In this document: positions 29,838 through 39,356 of the stretch, one piece after another
Numbering within the stretch: position 1 is the first letter of the stretch
Layout of the letters: each line of letters opens with the position of its first letter
The notes under the pieces: model-generated
Database searches by the model: none
Told to the model about the DNA's origin: nothing
What the model saw: only the letters and a program-made list of their open reading frames with translations
Translations under genes and position numbers: made by a program
Source of the DNA: Terripilifer ovatus
GTDB lineage: Bacteria; Pseudomonadota; Alphaproteobacteria; Rhizobiales; Beijerinckiaceae
Direction: 5' to 3'
Assembly (NCBI GenBank): GCA_029222685.1
Contig: JARHVB010000010.1
Span: 186,001 to 250,000 of the forward strand
DNA: 64,000 nucleotides

Positions 29838-30875
29838 CTATTGCTTGTCGGTTGCCGTCCGCACCGCTTTGACGATCTGCGGATCGGTCGACAGGATCTG
29901 CCGGAAGATGTCGGCGAGAAACGCCGGCGGCTGAGGATCGAGATCGACCTTCTGCTTCGTCATCAGCTCGACGAATTCCGGATCGTGCATGACTGCCATA
30001 AACCCCTTGCGCAGACTATCGACACGCTCGTCCGGCACGCCGGGTGTCGTCACGAAGCCTTTGCCCGACATGGAATTGGCCGAGATCAGCCGCAGGGCCT
30101 GGCGGGTTCTGTCGTCATTGGTCAGGTCCAGCAGCAGCGGCACGTCGGGCAGGTCCTTGTGACGCTCGACGCCGACCTGCGCCAGCACGCGCAGTTTGTG
30201 GCCGGCGATCCAGTCCGGCTTGAGCTGGCTCAGGTTCGACCAGTTGATCACCGTGGCGTCGACCTCGCGCTGCTCCATGGCGAGCAGGATGCTGCCCATC
30301 GTCGGATAGCCGGTCAGCACGCGGAACTTGGTGCCGAGCGCGAAATTGAGGCCGCGCGGCACCACGACATTGCCGGCGCCTGCGGCAGCGCCGCCGACGA
30401 CCACTTCCTGCCGCGTGACATCGGCGATGGTCTTCACCGGACTGTCGGCGCGCACGATGACCACCGAGGTATCGCCGCGCGTCACCGTGCCGAGGGGGAT
30501 GAACTCGTCGACATTGTAGTTCACGCCCTGGTCGGCGTAGAGCAGTTGCGCGCTCGGCGTGCCGTCGAACAGCAGGGCGATCACGGTGCCGTCCTTCGGC
30601 GCGATGCGCTGCATGTAATTGGCCATTTTCATGCCGCCGGCGCCGGGCATGAACTGCGGCACGGCACTGGGGCGGCCGGGAATATATTTCGGCAGATAAT
30701 TCGCCAGGGCCTGCGCCAGTTGCGGATAGATGCCGCCGCCGTCATAGGGCGACAGCACCTGGATGACCTTGCCCTGATAGAAGGGCCGCGCCGCTTCCTG
30801 CGCGCGGACGAGGCCTGCGCCAGCGATCGTTGTCATGACGGATAAGAGCATCGCCAGCGAAGGCAATCTGATCAT
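29838..30875 (-). CDS. TctC/Bug family periplasmic substrate-binding protein
   Basis: Tripartite tricarboxylate transporter receptors bind carboxylates in the periplasm. The 345-residue precursor has a signal peptide (cleavage near RAQEAA) and the family features PFYQGKVIQVLSPYDGGGIYPQLAQ, PGAGGMKMANYM and the GYP/N-type ligand loops. Start at 30875 is preceded by GGGAGG. No TctA or TctB membrane partner is near. Its last codons form the right copy of the 33-bp repeat. The ligand is unknown. Confidence 0.85.
   Translation of the reverse strand: MIRLPSLAMLLSVMTTIAGAGLVRAQEAARPFYQGKVIQVLSPYDGGGIYPQLAQALANYLPKYIPGRPSAVPQFMPGAGGMKMANYMQRIAPKDGTVIALLFDGTPSAQLLYADQGVNYNVDEFIPLGTVTRGDTSVVIVRADSPVKTIADVTRQEVVVGGAAAGAGNVVVPRGLNFALGTKFRVLTGYPTMGSILLAMEQREVDATVINWSNLSQLKPDWIAGHKLRVLAQVGVERHKDLPDVPLLLDLTNDDRTRQALRLISANSMSGKGFVTTPGVPDERVDSLRKGFMAVMHDPEFVELMTKQKVDLDPQPPAFLADIFRQILSTDPQIVKAVRTATDKQ
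29840..29872. repeat. Right copy of the 33-bp direct repeat
   Basis: Covers the last codons of the intact tctC gene; 32 of 33 bases match the copy at 27421-27453. Confidence 0.9.
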
Positions 30876-30946
30876 GCATCCTCCCATCCCGGCTGTCAGC
30901 GACCAGCCGGCCTTGCAGCGACAATCAGCGTCGAAGCTTTTGCTTC

Positions 30947-31285
30947 TTACGCTTTCGTCTCGTCTTCCACTTTGGCGTCCGGTGCATTGTTCTTCACCGA
31001 AGCAATACCGTTATCGCGGGCCGACGCCGAAGAATAGGTCTCGCTGGTGCCGATGATCTGGCCATTTGCGGCTTTGAGATTGAACATCTCCTGGCCGTTC
31101 TTCGCCGTCTTGCGCTCGTAGCGTTCGTCGTTGGCGGCATTGGCCTTGACGGAGGCGATGCCTTTTTCGGCCGATGCCTGGGCGACGTAAAGTTCGCTCT
31201 TCAGGATGATCTCGCCATTGCCGGCCTGCAGCCGGAAAAAGAACTGCCCGTCAGTCGCTTTCTTGATAACGAATTTCCCAGCCAT
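30947..31285 (-). CDS. YegP-like DUF1508 protein
   Basis: A 112-residue protein with two tandem DUF1508 units: the first at about 4-50 (FVIKKATDGQFFFRLQAGNGEIIL), the second at about 56-102 (NGQEMFNLKAANGQIIGTSE), each ending in the GIASVKNNA-type motif. DUF1508 proteins are small cytoplasmic proteins, some stress-inducible, with no settled biochemical role. Start at 31285 chosen so the first repeat begins directly; an upstream ATG at 31297 is possible. It is on the same strand as the preceding tctC gene but in a separate unit. Confidence 0.85.
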   Translation of the reverse strand: MAGKFVIKKATDGQFFFRLQAGNGEIILKSELYVAQASAEKGIASVKANAANDERYERKTAKNGQEMFNLKAANGQIIGTSETYSSASARDNGIASVKNNAPDAKVEDETKA

Positions 31286-31450
31286 CGTTCTCTCCATTCA
31301 GAATCGACTGCCATAGCCTAGCACGGGATCGCAGGAACGATGAAAGCCGCCCAGGACAATTGCCGCTCGATTTTGCCTCTTGCGGCCCCGCGCGAGTTGC
31401 GGCCTACTGGCCGGGACGGGCGGCAACGCCCGCGATCGAGGGGGGGAACG

Positions 31451-32431
31451 ATGTTCAATCGTCGCGACGTGGTGCTTGGTGCCGGCGCAACCGCTTTGAC
31501 GGGAGGCGTCGTGCCCGTCGGGTCCGCTCTGGCCCAGCAGGACTGGCCGAACCGGCCGTTGCACGTCTACATCGGCTTTGCCGCCGGCAGCGGCGCCGAC
31601 ATCTTGTGCCGGTGGTTCACCACCAAGCTCCAGGACGTCAGCGGCCAGACGGTTGTCATCGAGAACCGGCCCGGCGCGGTGGGCTCCATCGCCATCAACG
31701 TCGCCGCCAAGTCGAAGCCCGACGGCTACAGCATTCTGTTTACCGGCAATACGCTGATGGCCGGCGGCAGGCATCTGCTGAAAGATTTCACCGTGGATTA
31801 CCGGCGTGATTTCGACTGCGTCTGCGGCCTCGTCGAGACGCCGTTCGTGCTCGTGGTCGGGTCGAAATCTACGGTCAACAGCCCGAAAGAACTCATAGCG
31901 CTTTTGAAATCGAAGCAGCAGAACCGCTACGGCTACACCAATCCGGCAGCGATGGTCGCCGGCTATGCGCTGAAGGCCTATGCGGGCGTGCCCGCCGAGG
32001 CCATCTCCTATCGCACCACGGCCGACGCCATGGGCGATCTGGAAGGCGCCACCCTCGACTACATGATCATGGACGGCACCTTCGCCATCGGCCAGATGAA
32101 AGCCGGCAAGCTGCGCGTTCTGGGCGCCACCATGGAGAAGCGAATCAACGCCATGCCGGACGTGCCGACCATGCAGGAGGGCGGCGTCCCGGATTTCTTC
32201 TTCAGCCCGTGGTGGGCTGTCTGGCTGCCCAAGGGCTCGCCGCAGAACGCCAATGCCAAACTTGGCGACTGGGTGCAGCAGGTGGGAAAAATGCCGGAGA
32301 CGGTGAAATTCCTCGACGGCATGGTCGCCATGCCGGTGATCGGCGACGCCAAATATGTCCTGGACAAGCTCGACGCCGACAAGGCGCGCTGGGACAAGCT
32401 GGCGGTGGCGGCAGGACTGACCCCGCAATAA
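31451..32431 (+). CDS. TctC/Bug family substrate-binding protein, Tat-type signal
   Basis: The 326-residue protein has a twin-arginine leader (MFNRRDVVLGAGATALTGG) and the TctC fold: RPLHVYIGFAAGSGADILCRWFTTKLQ, VIENRPGAVGSIA and AAKSKPDGYSILF. It begins after GGGGGG (31441-31446). It is a tandem paralog of the next gene at 32608, both 326 residues and sharing the DILxRxFTxKLQ and MDGTxAxGQ stretches. No membrane partner is nearby. Confidence 0.87.
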   Translation: MFNRRDVVLGAGATALTGGVVPVGSALAQQDWPNRPLHVYIGFAAGSGADILCRWFTTKLQDVSGQTVVIENRPGAVGSIAINVAAKSKPDGYSILFTGNTLMAGGRHLLKDFTVDYRRDFDCVCGLVETPFVLVVGSKSTVNSPKELIALLKSKQQNRYGYTNPAAMVAGYALKAYAGVPAEAISYRTTADAMGDLEGATLDYMIMDGTFAIGQMKAGKLRVLGATMEKRINAMPDVPTMQEGGVPDFFFSPWWAVWLPKGSPQNANAKLGDWVQQVGKMPETVKFLDGMVAMPVIGDAKYVLDKLDADKARWDKLAVAAGLTPQ

Positions 32432-32502
32432 GCCAAAACGACGCAGCGCCAAAGCTAGAGTATTGGGCGATTCCGGAGAAACGCCCGATGCCTGAGGCCT
32501 AA

Positions 32503-32523
32503 AACGGCTGTACAGCAGCCGTT
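32503..32523 (+). terminator. Short hairpin between the two TctC paralogs
   Basis: AACGGCTG and CAGCCGTT pair with a TACAG loop, 72 bases after the first gene. No continuous T-run follows, so termination is weak at best. Confidence 0.4.
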
Positions 32524-32607
32524 CATCTTGCGCGGGCTACGACCGTCTGCTTAATGGCGTGCAGACGTCAGGGACACGTATATGTCCGGCGCAACAGGAG
32601 ATGGGAT

Positions 32608-33588
32608 ATGGACCGGAGGGGTGTAATCAAGGGATTGGGAGCCGGCGCGTTGTCATTGACCGTGCCGGTCAAGGGCGCATTCGCTCAAGGCGCGGCCGAC
32701 TATCCGAAAGGGCCGATGCACATCTACATCGGCTTTCCGGCGGGCAGCGGAGCCGACATTCTTGGCCGCTATTTCACCAACAAGCTCCAGGAAGTCTCCG
32801 GCAAGCCGGTGATCGTCGAGAACCGGCCGGGCGCCACCAGTAATATTGCCCTGGGCCTTGTCGCAAAGGCCAAGCCGGATGGCTATTCGATCCTCTTCTC
32901 GGCCAATTCGAACATGGCCGGCAGCCGCTACCTGTTCAAGGATCTGCCGTTCGACACGGTCAAGGATTTCACTGCCTCCGCGACGTTTGCGCAGATCGTC
33001 TTCGTCGTCGTCGTGGCCCCCGATTCCAAGTTCAAGACGCTGGGTGATCTGACGGCCTTCCTCAAGACGACCGACCGCGCCAAATACGGCTATACCAACC
33101 AGACCGCGCTGCTCTCGGCCGAACTCTACAAGTCGATGGCCGGCGTCAAGGCTGAGCCGGTCTCCTACCGCACCGCGCCCGACGCCATGCCCGACGTGAC
33201 CAATGGCACGCTCGATTTCATGGTGATGGACGGCACCTATGCGGCAGGCCAGATCCGCGCCGGTCGCCTCAAGGCCCTCGCGGTGACGACGGCTCAGCAG
33301 AGCGTGTCCTTCCCGGGCGTCCCGACCATGCAGGAAGCCGGCCTCGCCGGGTTCGAGTTCGCGCCCTGGTGGTGCGCCTATTTCCCGAAGGGCACGCCGC
33401 AGGACATCGTCGACAAGTTCGGTGGCTGGCTGACGCAGATCGCCAAGACCGAAGAGACCGCCAAGTTCCTCGCATCCGTTGGCGCCATTCCGCTGGCGGA
33501 AAACGCCAAGCAGGCTGACGCGCGTCTGCTCTCCGACATCGAGAAATGGGCGCCGATCGTGAAGGCGGCCAACATCCAGCCACAGTAA
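32608..33588 (+). CDS. TctC/Bug family substrate-binding protein, paralog of the preceding gene
   Basis: A 326-residue precursor (MDRRGVIKGLGAGALSLTVP leader) with GFPAGSGADILGRYFTNKLQ, VIVENRPGATSNIALG and the DGTYAAGQIRAGRLKALAV segment. Close to the gene at 31451 in length and motif order, so a tandem duplication followed by divergence is likely. The ATG is preceded by AGGAG. A terminator follows at 33625. Confidence 0.87.
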   Translation: MDRRGVIKGLGAGALSLTVPVKGAFAQGAADYPKGPMHIYIGFPAGSGADILGRYFTNKLQEVSGKPVIVENRPGATSNIALGLVAKAKPDGYSILFSANSNMAGSRYLFKDLPFDTVKDFTASATFAQIVFVVVVAPDSKFKTLGDLTAFLKTTDRAKYGYTNQTALLSAELYKSMAGVKAEPVSYRTAPDAMPDVTNGTLDFMVMDGTYAAGQIRAGRLKALAVTTAQQSVSFPGVPTMQEAGLAGFEFAPWWCAYFPKGTPQDIVDKFGGWLTQIAKTEETAKFLASVGAIPLAENAKQADARLLSDIEKWAPIVKAANIQPQ

Positions 33589-33624
33589 GGCAGGCGCCGC
33601 CGAGCGGCGCTCTTCGACCATCAG

Positions 33625-33656
33625 CGCCCGCTGTTCGACAGAACGGCGGGCGTTTT
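33625..33656 (+). terminator. Intrinsic terminator after the second TctC paralog
   Basis: CGCCCGCTGTTC and GAACGGCGGGCG form a 12-bp stem with one G-U pair and a GACA loop, followed by TTTT. It ends just before the convergent moeA. Confidence 0.85.
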
Positions 33657-33663
33657 CATTTGA

Positions 33664-34911
33664 TCACCTGATGGCCTGGTTTAGCGGCACGATGCGGCAG
33701 GGCTCGCCCTTTTTCGCCGCCGGCGCGTTGGCCGGCCGCACGATCAGGCATTGCGCTTCCGCCAGCACGCCCAGCATGGACGAGTCCTGGCGCTTGAAAG
33801 CCGTTGCGACGGGCAGGCCGTGTTCGTCCGGCGTCAGGCGCGCACGCACATAGTCCTGCCGCATATCGTTGGCCGGCACGTCGTCACCCAGGACGGCCGG
33901 CACGGACGGGTCGCGCCCGGCGTTCGTATCGCCGCTCAGCGCGCGGATCAGCGGCAGCACGAACAGGATGCAGCAGACGATCGCCGATACCGGATTACCG
34001 GGCAGGCCGGCGATCCGCATGTCGCCGATGCGTCCATGCATGAATGGCTTGCCCGGCCGCATGGCGATGCGCCAGAAGCCGAGTTCCATGCCTTCGCGCG
34101 TCAGCGCCGACTGCACCAGGTCATGGTCGCCGACGGAGGCGCCGCCGAGCGTCACCAGCACATCGGCCCTGGCGTCGCGGGCGCGCCTGATTGCAACCTC
34201 GAGCGCTTCGAAATTATCGCCGGCGATACCGAGATCGAGCACGTCAGCGCCGGCCTGGCGTGCATAGGCGGCAACGGCGAAATTGTTGGAGGCGACGATC
34301 TGGTCGGGGCCGGGCTCCTGTCCCGGCGACACCAGTTCGTCGCCGGTAGCGAGAATGGCGACGAGTGGACGGCGCACGACGTCGAGCGTCGCATGGTTCA
34401 TCGCAGCCGCGAGCGCCAGTTCCGCCGGCCCGATCAGACGGCCGGCCTTGAGCAGGACATCGCCGGCCAAGAAATCGAGGCCGGCCTGGCGCACGTTGCG
34501 GCCGCGCTGTTCGCTGGCAAGCGCGGTGATGGTCGCGCCGTCAGCCTCGGTGTCTTCCTGGATGAGAACGGTGTCGGCGCCTTCCGGCATGCGTGCACCG
34601 GTGAAGATGCGCACGGCCTGGCCCGCCGCGATCGCGCCGTCGAAGCCGTGCCCGGCGGAACTGGTGCCGATCATTGTCAGCTTTGCCGGCACGCTCGCGA
34701 TGTCGGCGGCGCGCACCGCATAGCCGTCCATGGCCGACAGCGCGTCCGGCGGCTGCGTTCGCCTGGCGGCGACATCCTTGGCCAGCCGGCGTTCATGCGC
34801 CTGCGCCAGCGCGACGGTCTCCGGCGGCAATGGTTTCTCGGCGCTGGCAAGCAGGCGCTTCAGCGCTTCATCGACCGGCAGCATCGGGGGTAGGGTGGGG
34901 GATTTGGCCAT
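33664..34911 (-). CDS. moeA: Molybdopterin molybdenumtransferase
   Basis: MoeA inserts molybdate into adenylylated molybdopterin. The 415-residue protein has the family order: PPDALSAMDGYAVRA, IFTGARMPEGADTVL, ILATGDELVSPGQ, the TLGGASVGDHDLVQ loop and the substrate segment GLPGNPVSAIVC. It overlaps moaC by one base. The operon moaC-moeA downstream of trpC is the arrangement found in related Rhizobiales. Confidence 0.96.
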   Translation of the reverse strand: MAKSPTLPPMLPVDEALKRLLASAEKPLPPETVALAQAHERRLAKDVAARRTQPPDALSAMDGYAVRAADIASVPAKLTMIGTSSAGHGFDGAIAAGQAVRIFTGARMPEGADTVLIQEDTEADGATITALASEQRGRNVRQAGLDFLAGDVLLKAGRLIGPAELALAAAMNHATLDVVRRPLVAILATGDELVSPGQEPGPDQIVASNNFAVAAYARQAGADVLDLGIAGDNFEALEVAIRRARDARADVLVTLGGASVGDHDLVQSALTREGMELGFWRIAMRPGKPFMHGRIGDMRIAGLPGNPVSAIVCCILFVLPLIRALSGDTNAGRDPSVPAVLGDDVPANDMRQDYVRARLTPDEHGLPVATAFKRQDSSMLGVLAEAQCLIVRPANAPAAKKGEPCRIVPLNQAIR

Positions 34912-35405
34912 CAGACGTTCCCCCGTTTCCAGTCGCCGGATTTGCCGCCGGATTTCTCGACCATGCCGATGCCTTCGATGCGCATGAAGCGATCGACGGC
35001 TTTCACCATGTCGTAGATCGTCAGGCAGGCGACGCTGACCGCGGTCAATGCCTCCATTTCGACGCCTGTCTGGCCGGTGACTTTCGCCATGGCGCGCACG
35101 CGCACGCCGGGCAGGGCGTCGTCGGTCACAAGATCGACGGTGACCTTCGTCAGGTTGAGCGGATGGCAGAGCGGGATCAATTCATGGGTGCGCTTGGCCG
35201 CCATGATGCCCGCAAGCCGCGCCGTGCCGAGCACGTCGCCCTTCTTGGCATCGCCGGCGATGACTAGCGCCAGCGTTTCCGGCTTCATCACCACGCGGCC
35301 TTCGGCGACTGCGATCCTTTCCGTCGAAGCCTTGTCGGAGACATCGACCATATGCGCTTCACCGGAAGCCGAGATATGCGTGAGGCCTTTCATGCCCGCC
35401 TTCAT
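34911..35405 (-). CDS. moaC: Cyclic pyranopterin monophosphate synthase
   Basis: MoaC converts the MoaA product to cyclic pyranopterin monophosphate. The 164-residue protein has [17 protein letters not shown], with the conserved His/Pro, and [21 protein letters not shown]. Its start overlaps the trpC stop (ATGA on the minus strand, 35402-35405) and its stop touches the moeA start, so trpC-moaC-moeA are translationally coupled. Confidence 0.96.
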   Translation of the reverse strand: MKAGMKGLTHISASGEAHMVDVSDKASTERIAVAEGRVVMKPETLALVIAGDAKKGDVLGTARLAGIMAAKRTHELIPLCHPLNLTKVTVDLVTDDALPGVRVRAMAKVTGQTGVEMEALTAVSVACLTIYDMVKAVDRFMRIEGIGMVEKSGGKSGDWKRGNV

Positions 35406-36220
35406 GCCGGTCGCCGTTTCGCCGCCTGCGCGCCGTGCAGCAAATCGTGCGTCGCCTTCGTCACATCGGCCTGGCGCATCAGGCTTTCACCGACCAGGAA
35501 TGCATTGATGCCGGCACTGCCGAGCCGCACGCAATCCTCATGCGAGCCGATGCCGCTTTCGCCCACGATGATGCGATCCTGCGGCACCAGCCTGGCGAGC
35601 CGCTCGCTGACCTCCAGCGATGTGGCGAACGTATGCAGATCACGGTTATTGATGCCGATCAGGCGCGTCTCCAGCGGTAATGCGCGCTTCAACTCGGCCT
35701 CGTTGTGGACTTCGATCAGCACATCCATCTTCAGGTCGTGCGCTGTCTTGTTGAGCGCTTGCGCTGTTTCGTCGTCGACGGCTGCCATGATGATCAGAAT
35801 GCAGTCGGCGCCCCAGGCGCGCGCTTCATAGACCTGATAGACGTCGTACATGAAGTCCTTGCGCAACGCCGGCATCAGGGTGGCGTCGCGCGCCTGCGTC
35901 AGGAATTCCGGCTTGCCCTGGAACGAAGGTTCGTCGGTCAGCACCGACAGGCAGGCGGCGCCGCCGCGCTGATAGGCCTGCGCCAGTTTCGGTGGATCGA
36001 AATCCGGACGGATGAGGCCCTTCGAGGGGCTGGCCTTTTTCACTTCCGCGATCAGCGCGAAATCACCCGCCTCGATCTTCGCCTCGATGGCGTGCACGAA
36101 GCCGCGCGTCGGCGAGCGCTCGCGGATGGCGCGCTCCAGCGCATGCACCGGCATGCTCACCTTCGCTTCCGAAATCTCCCGTCGCTTGTAGGTTTCGATC
36201 TTGTGCAGAATGTCGGTCAT
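35402..36220 (-). CDS. trpC: Indole-3-glycerol phosphate synthase
   Basis: TrpC makes the indole ring precursor for tryptophan. The 272-residue TIM-barrel protein has the beta-1 motif [22 protein letters not shown] (here [14 protein letters not shown]), and later [13 protein letters not shown] and [11 protein letters not shown], typical phosphate-binding ends. The trpD stop lies 18 bases upstream of its start, so trpD-trpC form an operon with moaC-moeA following. Confidence 0.97.
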   Translation of the reverse strand: MTDILHKIETYKRREISEAKVSMPVHALERAIRERSPTRGFVHAIEAKIEAGDFALIAEVKKASPSKGLIRPDFDPPKLAQAYQRGGAACLSVLTDEPSFQGKPEFLTQARDATLMPALRKDFMYDVYQVYEARAWGADCILIIMAAVDDETAQALNKTAHDLKMDVLIEVHNEAELKRALPLETRLIGINNRDLHTFATSLEVSERLARLVPQDRIIVGESGIGSHEDCVRLGSAGINAFLVGESLMRQADVTKATHDLLHGAQAAKRRPA

Positions 36221-36238
36221 TGCGATCGTGCCTGGGCG

Positions 36239-37255
36239 TTAAGGGCGGTTGGTGACGTCGATCAGTCGTGCGAGCGTAGCCTTTGCGCGACCGTCGGCAA
36301 GAACCTCCGAGGCCAGCGCAACGCCTTGCCTGAGTTCGTTAGCGCGGCCGGCAACGATGAGGGCCGCGGCTGCGTTCAGCACGGCGATATCGCGATAGGG
36401 TGTCTGCGCGCCGTCGAGCACCGCGCGCAACGCCTTTGCATTGTGCTCGGGGTCGCCGCCTTTGAGGTCGGCAGGCTTGGCGCGGGCGAGGCCGGCGTCT
36501 TCCGGCGTGATGTCGAACTGCTCGATCTTGCCGCCGTCGAGCGAGACGATGCGCGTTGCGCCGGTCGTGGTGATCTCATCGAGACCGTCGGAACCATGTA
36601 CGAGCCAGACTCTCTCGGAGCCGAGATTGCGCAGCACCTCCGCCATCGGCTTCAGCATGTCGATGGAGAAAGCGCCGACGAGCTGGCGCTTGACGGACGC
36701 CGGGTTGGAAAGCGGCCCGAGAATGTTGAAGATCGTGCGGGTGCCGAGTTCAACGCGGACCGGCGCGACATGGCGCGTGGCGGCGTGATGGCTTGGCGCC
36801 ATCATGAAGCCGAGGCCCGTTTCCTTGAGGCAGGCCTCGATGCGGTCGGGCGGCTGGCCGACGGCGACGCCCAGCGCGCCGAGCACGTCACTGGCGCCGG
36901 AGCGCGACGACAGTGCGCGATTGCCGTGTTTGGCGACGGGAACGCCATAGGCAGCGACGATGAGCGAGGCCAGGGTCGAGACATTGTATGAGCCCGAGCC
37001 GTCGCCGCCGGTGCCGACGATGTCGATCGCGCCGTCGGGTGCCTTCACCCGCAGCATCTTTCCGCGCATGGCGGCGACCGCCCCGGTGATCTCGTCGACC
37101 GTTTCGCCGCGCACCCGCAGCGCCATCAGGAAAGCGCCCATCTGCGCCGGGGTCACTTCGCCGGAAAGAAGGTTGTCGAAAGCAGCCTCAGCCTCCGGCC
37201 GCGTCAGGCTCGCGCCGGCTGCGACTTTGGCAATGATCGGCTTGAACGAGTCCAT
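36239..37255 (-). CDS. trpD: Anthranilate phosphoribosyltransferase
   Basis: TrpD joins anthranilate with PRPP. The 338-residue protein has the glycine-rich PRPP loop [18 protein letters not shown] and the [14 protein letters not shown] segment, then [10 protein letters not shown], all typical. trpG ends 14 bases before it; the trpG-trpD-trpC order is kept. Confidence 0.97.
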   Translation of the reverse strand: MDSFKPIIAKVAAGASLTRPEAEAAFDNLLSGEVTPAQMGAFLMALRVRGETVDEITGAVAAMRGKMLRVKAPDGAIDIVGTGGDGSGSYNVSTLASLIVAAYGVPVAKHGNRALSSRSGASDVLGALGVAVGQPPDRIEACLKETGLGFMMAPSHHAATRHVAPVRVELGTRTIFNILGPLSNPASVKRQLVGAFSIDMLKPMAEVLRNLGSERVWLVHGSDGLDEITTTGATRIVSLDGGKIEQFDITPEDAGLARAKPADLKGGDPEHNAKALRAVLDGAQTPYRDIAVLNAAAALIVAGRANELRQGVALASEVLADGRAKATLARLIDVTNRP

Positions 37256-37269
37256 TCACAAAGCTCCAG

Positions 37270-37896
37270 TCACTTCGCCGCCTGCGCGCCGCTGCGCGCC
37301 GGGCGGTTGCGCGCATTCCAGTCGCGCGCGATTTCAAGAAAGTTTTTCAGGATCAGGTGGCCGTGTTCCGACAGGATGCTTTCCGGGTGGAACTGCACGC
37401 CATGTACCGGCAGCGTCCTGTGCTGCAGCGCCATGACCAGATTGTCGTCGGTGGTGGCCGTGGCCTCTATTGCCTCGGGCAGGGTTTCGCGCTTCACCAC
37501 CAGCGAATGATAGCGCGTCGCCGCGAACGGTCCGTTGATGCCGCGGAACAATCCGGCGCCGTTGTGCGTGATTTCCGACAGTTTGCCGTGGATGGGGATC
37601 GGTGCGCGCACGACGTCGCCACCGAACGCCTCGCCGATAGTCTGGTGACCAAGGCAGACGCCCATGATCGGCACGGTCGGCGCGGCAGCAGTGACAAGAT
37701 CGAGGCAGATTCCAGCCTCGCGCGGCGTGCACGGGCCTGGCGACAGGACGATGGCGTCGGGCTGCGCGGCCATCACCTGGGCGACGGAAATCTTGTCGTT
37801 GCGATGCACGGTGACGGTCGCGCCGAGAGACCCCAGATAATGCACCAGGTTCCAGGTGAAACTGTCGTAATTGTCTATCAATGTGACGGAAGGCAT
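37270..37896 (-). CDS. trpG: Anthranilate synthase glutamine amidotransferase component
   Basis: TrpG supplies ammonia to TrpE. The 208-residue class I amidotransferase has DNYDSFTWNLVHYL at the start, the nucleophile in GVCLGHQTIGEAFGG and the His/Glu pair in VQFHPESI. The start at 37896 is set by the family pattern MPSVTLIDNYD. It is followed by trpD. The partner trpE lies 3.4 kb away at 41315 on the same strand, separated by a TctC gene, a phosphoesterase and a small hydrophilic gene. Confidence 0.96.
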   Translation of the reverse strand: MPSVTLIDNYDSFTWNLVHYLGSLGATVTVHRNDKISVAQVMAAQPDAIVLSPGPCTPREAGICLDLVTAAAPTVPIMGVCLGHQTIGEAFGGDVVRAPIPIHGKLSEITHNGAGLFRGINGPFAATRYHSLVVKRETLPEAIEATATTDDNLVMALQHRTLPVHGVQFHPESILSEHGHLILKNFLEIARDWNARNRPARSGAQAAK

Positions 37897-38079
37897 GCCG
37901 GCCCCTGTTTCCCGGTCCTTTTCGGCTCTGGAAACGGCGAGGTCAAGCGTCCCGTTTTGGCTCGTTTTGACGCCTGGGGCCCGTGCGGAGCCCTCGTTGT
38001 TCCGCCTGACGGGTTGCCGGGGCAAAAGCGGGTGGCAGAAGGCGCAAAACGCCTTCCGCTGATCGCTGCGGGCAGACGC

Positions 38080-39108
38080 TCAGTTCTGCTGGTAGACCTT
38101 GCGAACCTTCTCGGTCAGGTCCGGGGGGAGGTCGGCGACTTGCGCCACGAGCTTCTGCAGGTCTTCGCCCTTCATCGGATCGAGGGCGCCGCGAATCCTG
38201 CTGACATCGGCCTTGAGGTCCGGATCGGCCATGGTCGCGTCGAAGGCGCGCCGCAGCAATTCGACACGGGCCGCGGGAACACCCGGTGTGGTGAAGAACG
38301 AGGTTCCCACTTCAGCCGCGCTGACAATCGCTTCGATGATGCGCTTTTCCTCGTCGTTGCGCGCGAACTCGACAGCAGTCGGCACGTTCGGTAGTTCGGC
38401 TATGCGCTTGGTGGAAAACTGTACCAGCAGATTGACGTAACCGTCCGGCACCCAGGTGGGGTGGGCGGCTTTGAGCGCTTCCCAGGCGGTCGAGTGTCCG
38501 TCGACCTCGCCGCGTTCGACGGCCAGCATTGCCTCGTTGGAACCCTTGTATCCGTTGACCAGCTTGAACTTCGTGCCGAACATGTTGTTCATCACGGTCG
38601 GATAGATGCCGACGGTCGATCCTGCGCCGGTGCCTGCCAGAGTCACTTCCTGCTTCTGTGCGTCTGCGATCGTCCTGACCGGAGAGGTCTTCTTGATCAT
38701 CACGATATTGACCAGCGGCGCGATGCGGCCGACCCAGTTCAACTCGGCGGTCTTGTAGCGGACGCCACTCGTCCCGAGCTTCTCGTCGATCGCCAGCGTC
38801 GGCGCGCCGATGGCGACGGCGGATCCGTCCTTGGGCGCTGACGCCGTCATGTAATTAACTGCGACGAAACTGCCGGCGCCCGGCATGTTGCGCGGTACGA
38901 TCGCGGGGTTTCCGGGAATGTGCTTGGAGAAATGCGCCGCAAGCAGGCGGGCATAAAGGTCGTTGCTGCCGCCCGGCGGATATCCGATGACGAGATCCAG
39001 GTTCTTGCCTTTGTAGAAGGAGTCCTGTGCGTGCGCGGTGCAGAATCCGCATGTGGCCACCATCGAGACAGCCAGTAATCCTTGGCCCAAAGCACGCTTG
39101 CTGATCAT
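38080..39108 (-). CDS. TctC/Bug family substrate-binding protein
   Basis: The 342-residue precursor has a Sec signal (MISKRALGQGLLAVSMVATCG...AHAQD) and the family motifs VIGYPPGGSNDLYARLLAAHFS, RNMPGAGSFVAVNYM and the C-terminal TTPGVPAARVELLRRAF. It more resembles the 29838 protein than the 31451/32608 pair (shared N-terminal SFYKGK and GAGSTVG/GAGNVVV loops). A perfect 8-bp palindrome lies 21 bases upstream of the start. It has no transporter partner. Confidence 0.87.
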   Translation of the reverse strand: MISKRALGQGLLAVSMVATCGFCTAHAQDSFYKGKNLDLVIGYPPGGSNDLYARLLAAHFSKHIPGNPAIVPRNMPGAGSFVAVNYMTASAPKDGSAVAIGAPTLAIDEKLGTSGVRYKTAELNWVGRIAPLVNIVMIKKTSPVRTIADAQKQEVTLAGTGAGSTVGIYPTVMNNMFGTKFKLVNGYKGSNEAMLAVERGEVDGHSTAWEALKAAHPTWVPDGYVNLLVQFSTKRIAELPNVPTAVEFARNDEEKRIIEAIVSAAEVGTSFFTTPGVPAARVELLRRAFDATMADPDLKADVSRIRGALDPMKGEDLQKLVAQVADLPPDLTEKVRKVYQQN

Positions 39109-39128
39109 GTCTGCTCCTCATTGATCCG

Positions 39129-39145
39129 GGTGTTTGTCAAACACC
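39129..39145. promoter_or_regulatory. Operator-like palindrome upstream of a tctC gene
   Basis: GGTGTTTG-T-CAAACACC is a perfect inverted repeat of 8-bp arms around one base, 21 bases from the tctC start (minus strand) and 212 from the phosphoesterase start (plus strand). The regulator is unknown. Confidence 0.6.
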
Positions 39146-39356
39146 TCTTCGTGAAGTCGGTAAGGCTTGGTGATATATCAGACGTTCCAAAACCTTGCCA
39201 TAGCCGCTGCGCAAAGTGTCTTTCATGCTCGGCTTGATCGATAGCAGGGCCACTGTCATCGTTTCTTGATGAAAATGTCGCGGTTTCGTAAGGCCATCGT
39301 CAACCTGCTGTTGGCGAATCAGGTCATCCCGTTGAGACCTTCAATGGGAGTAGGCG

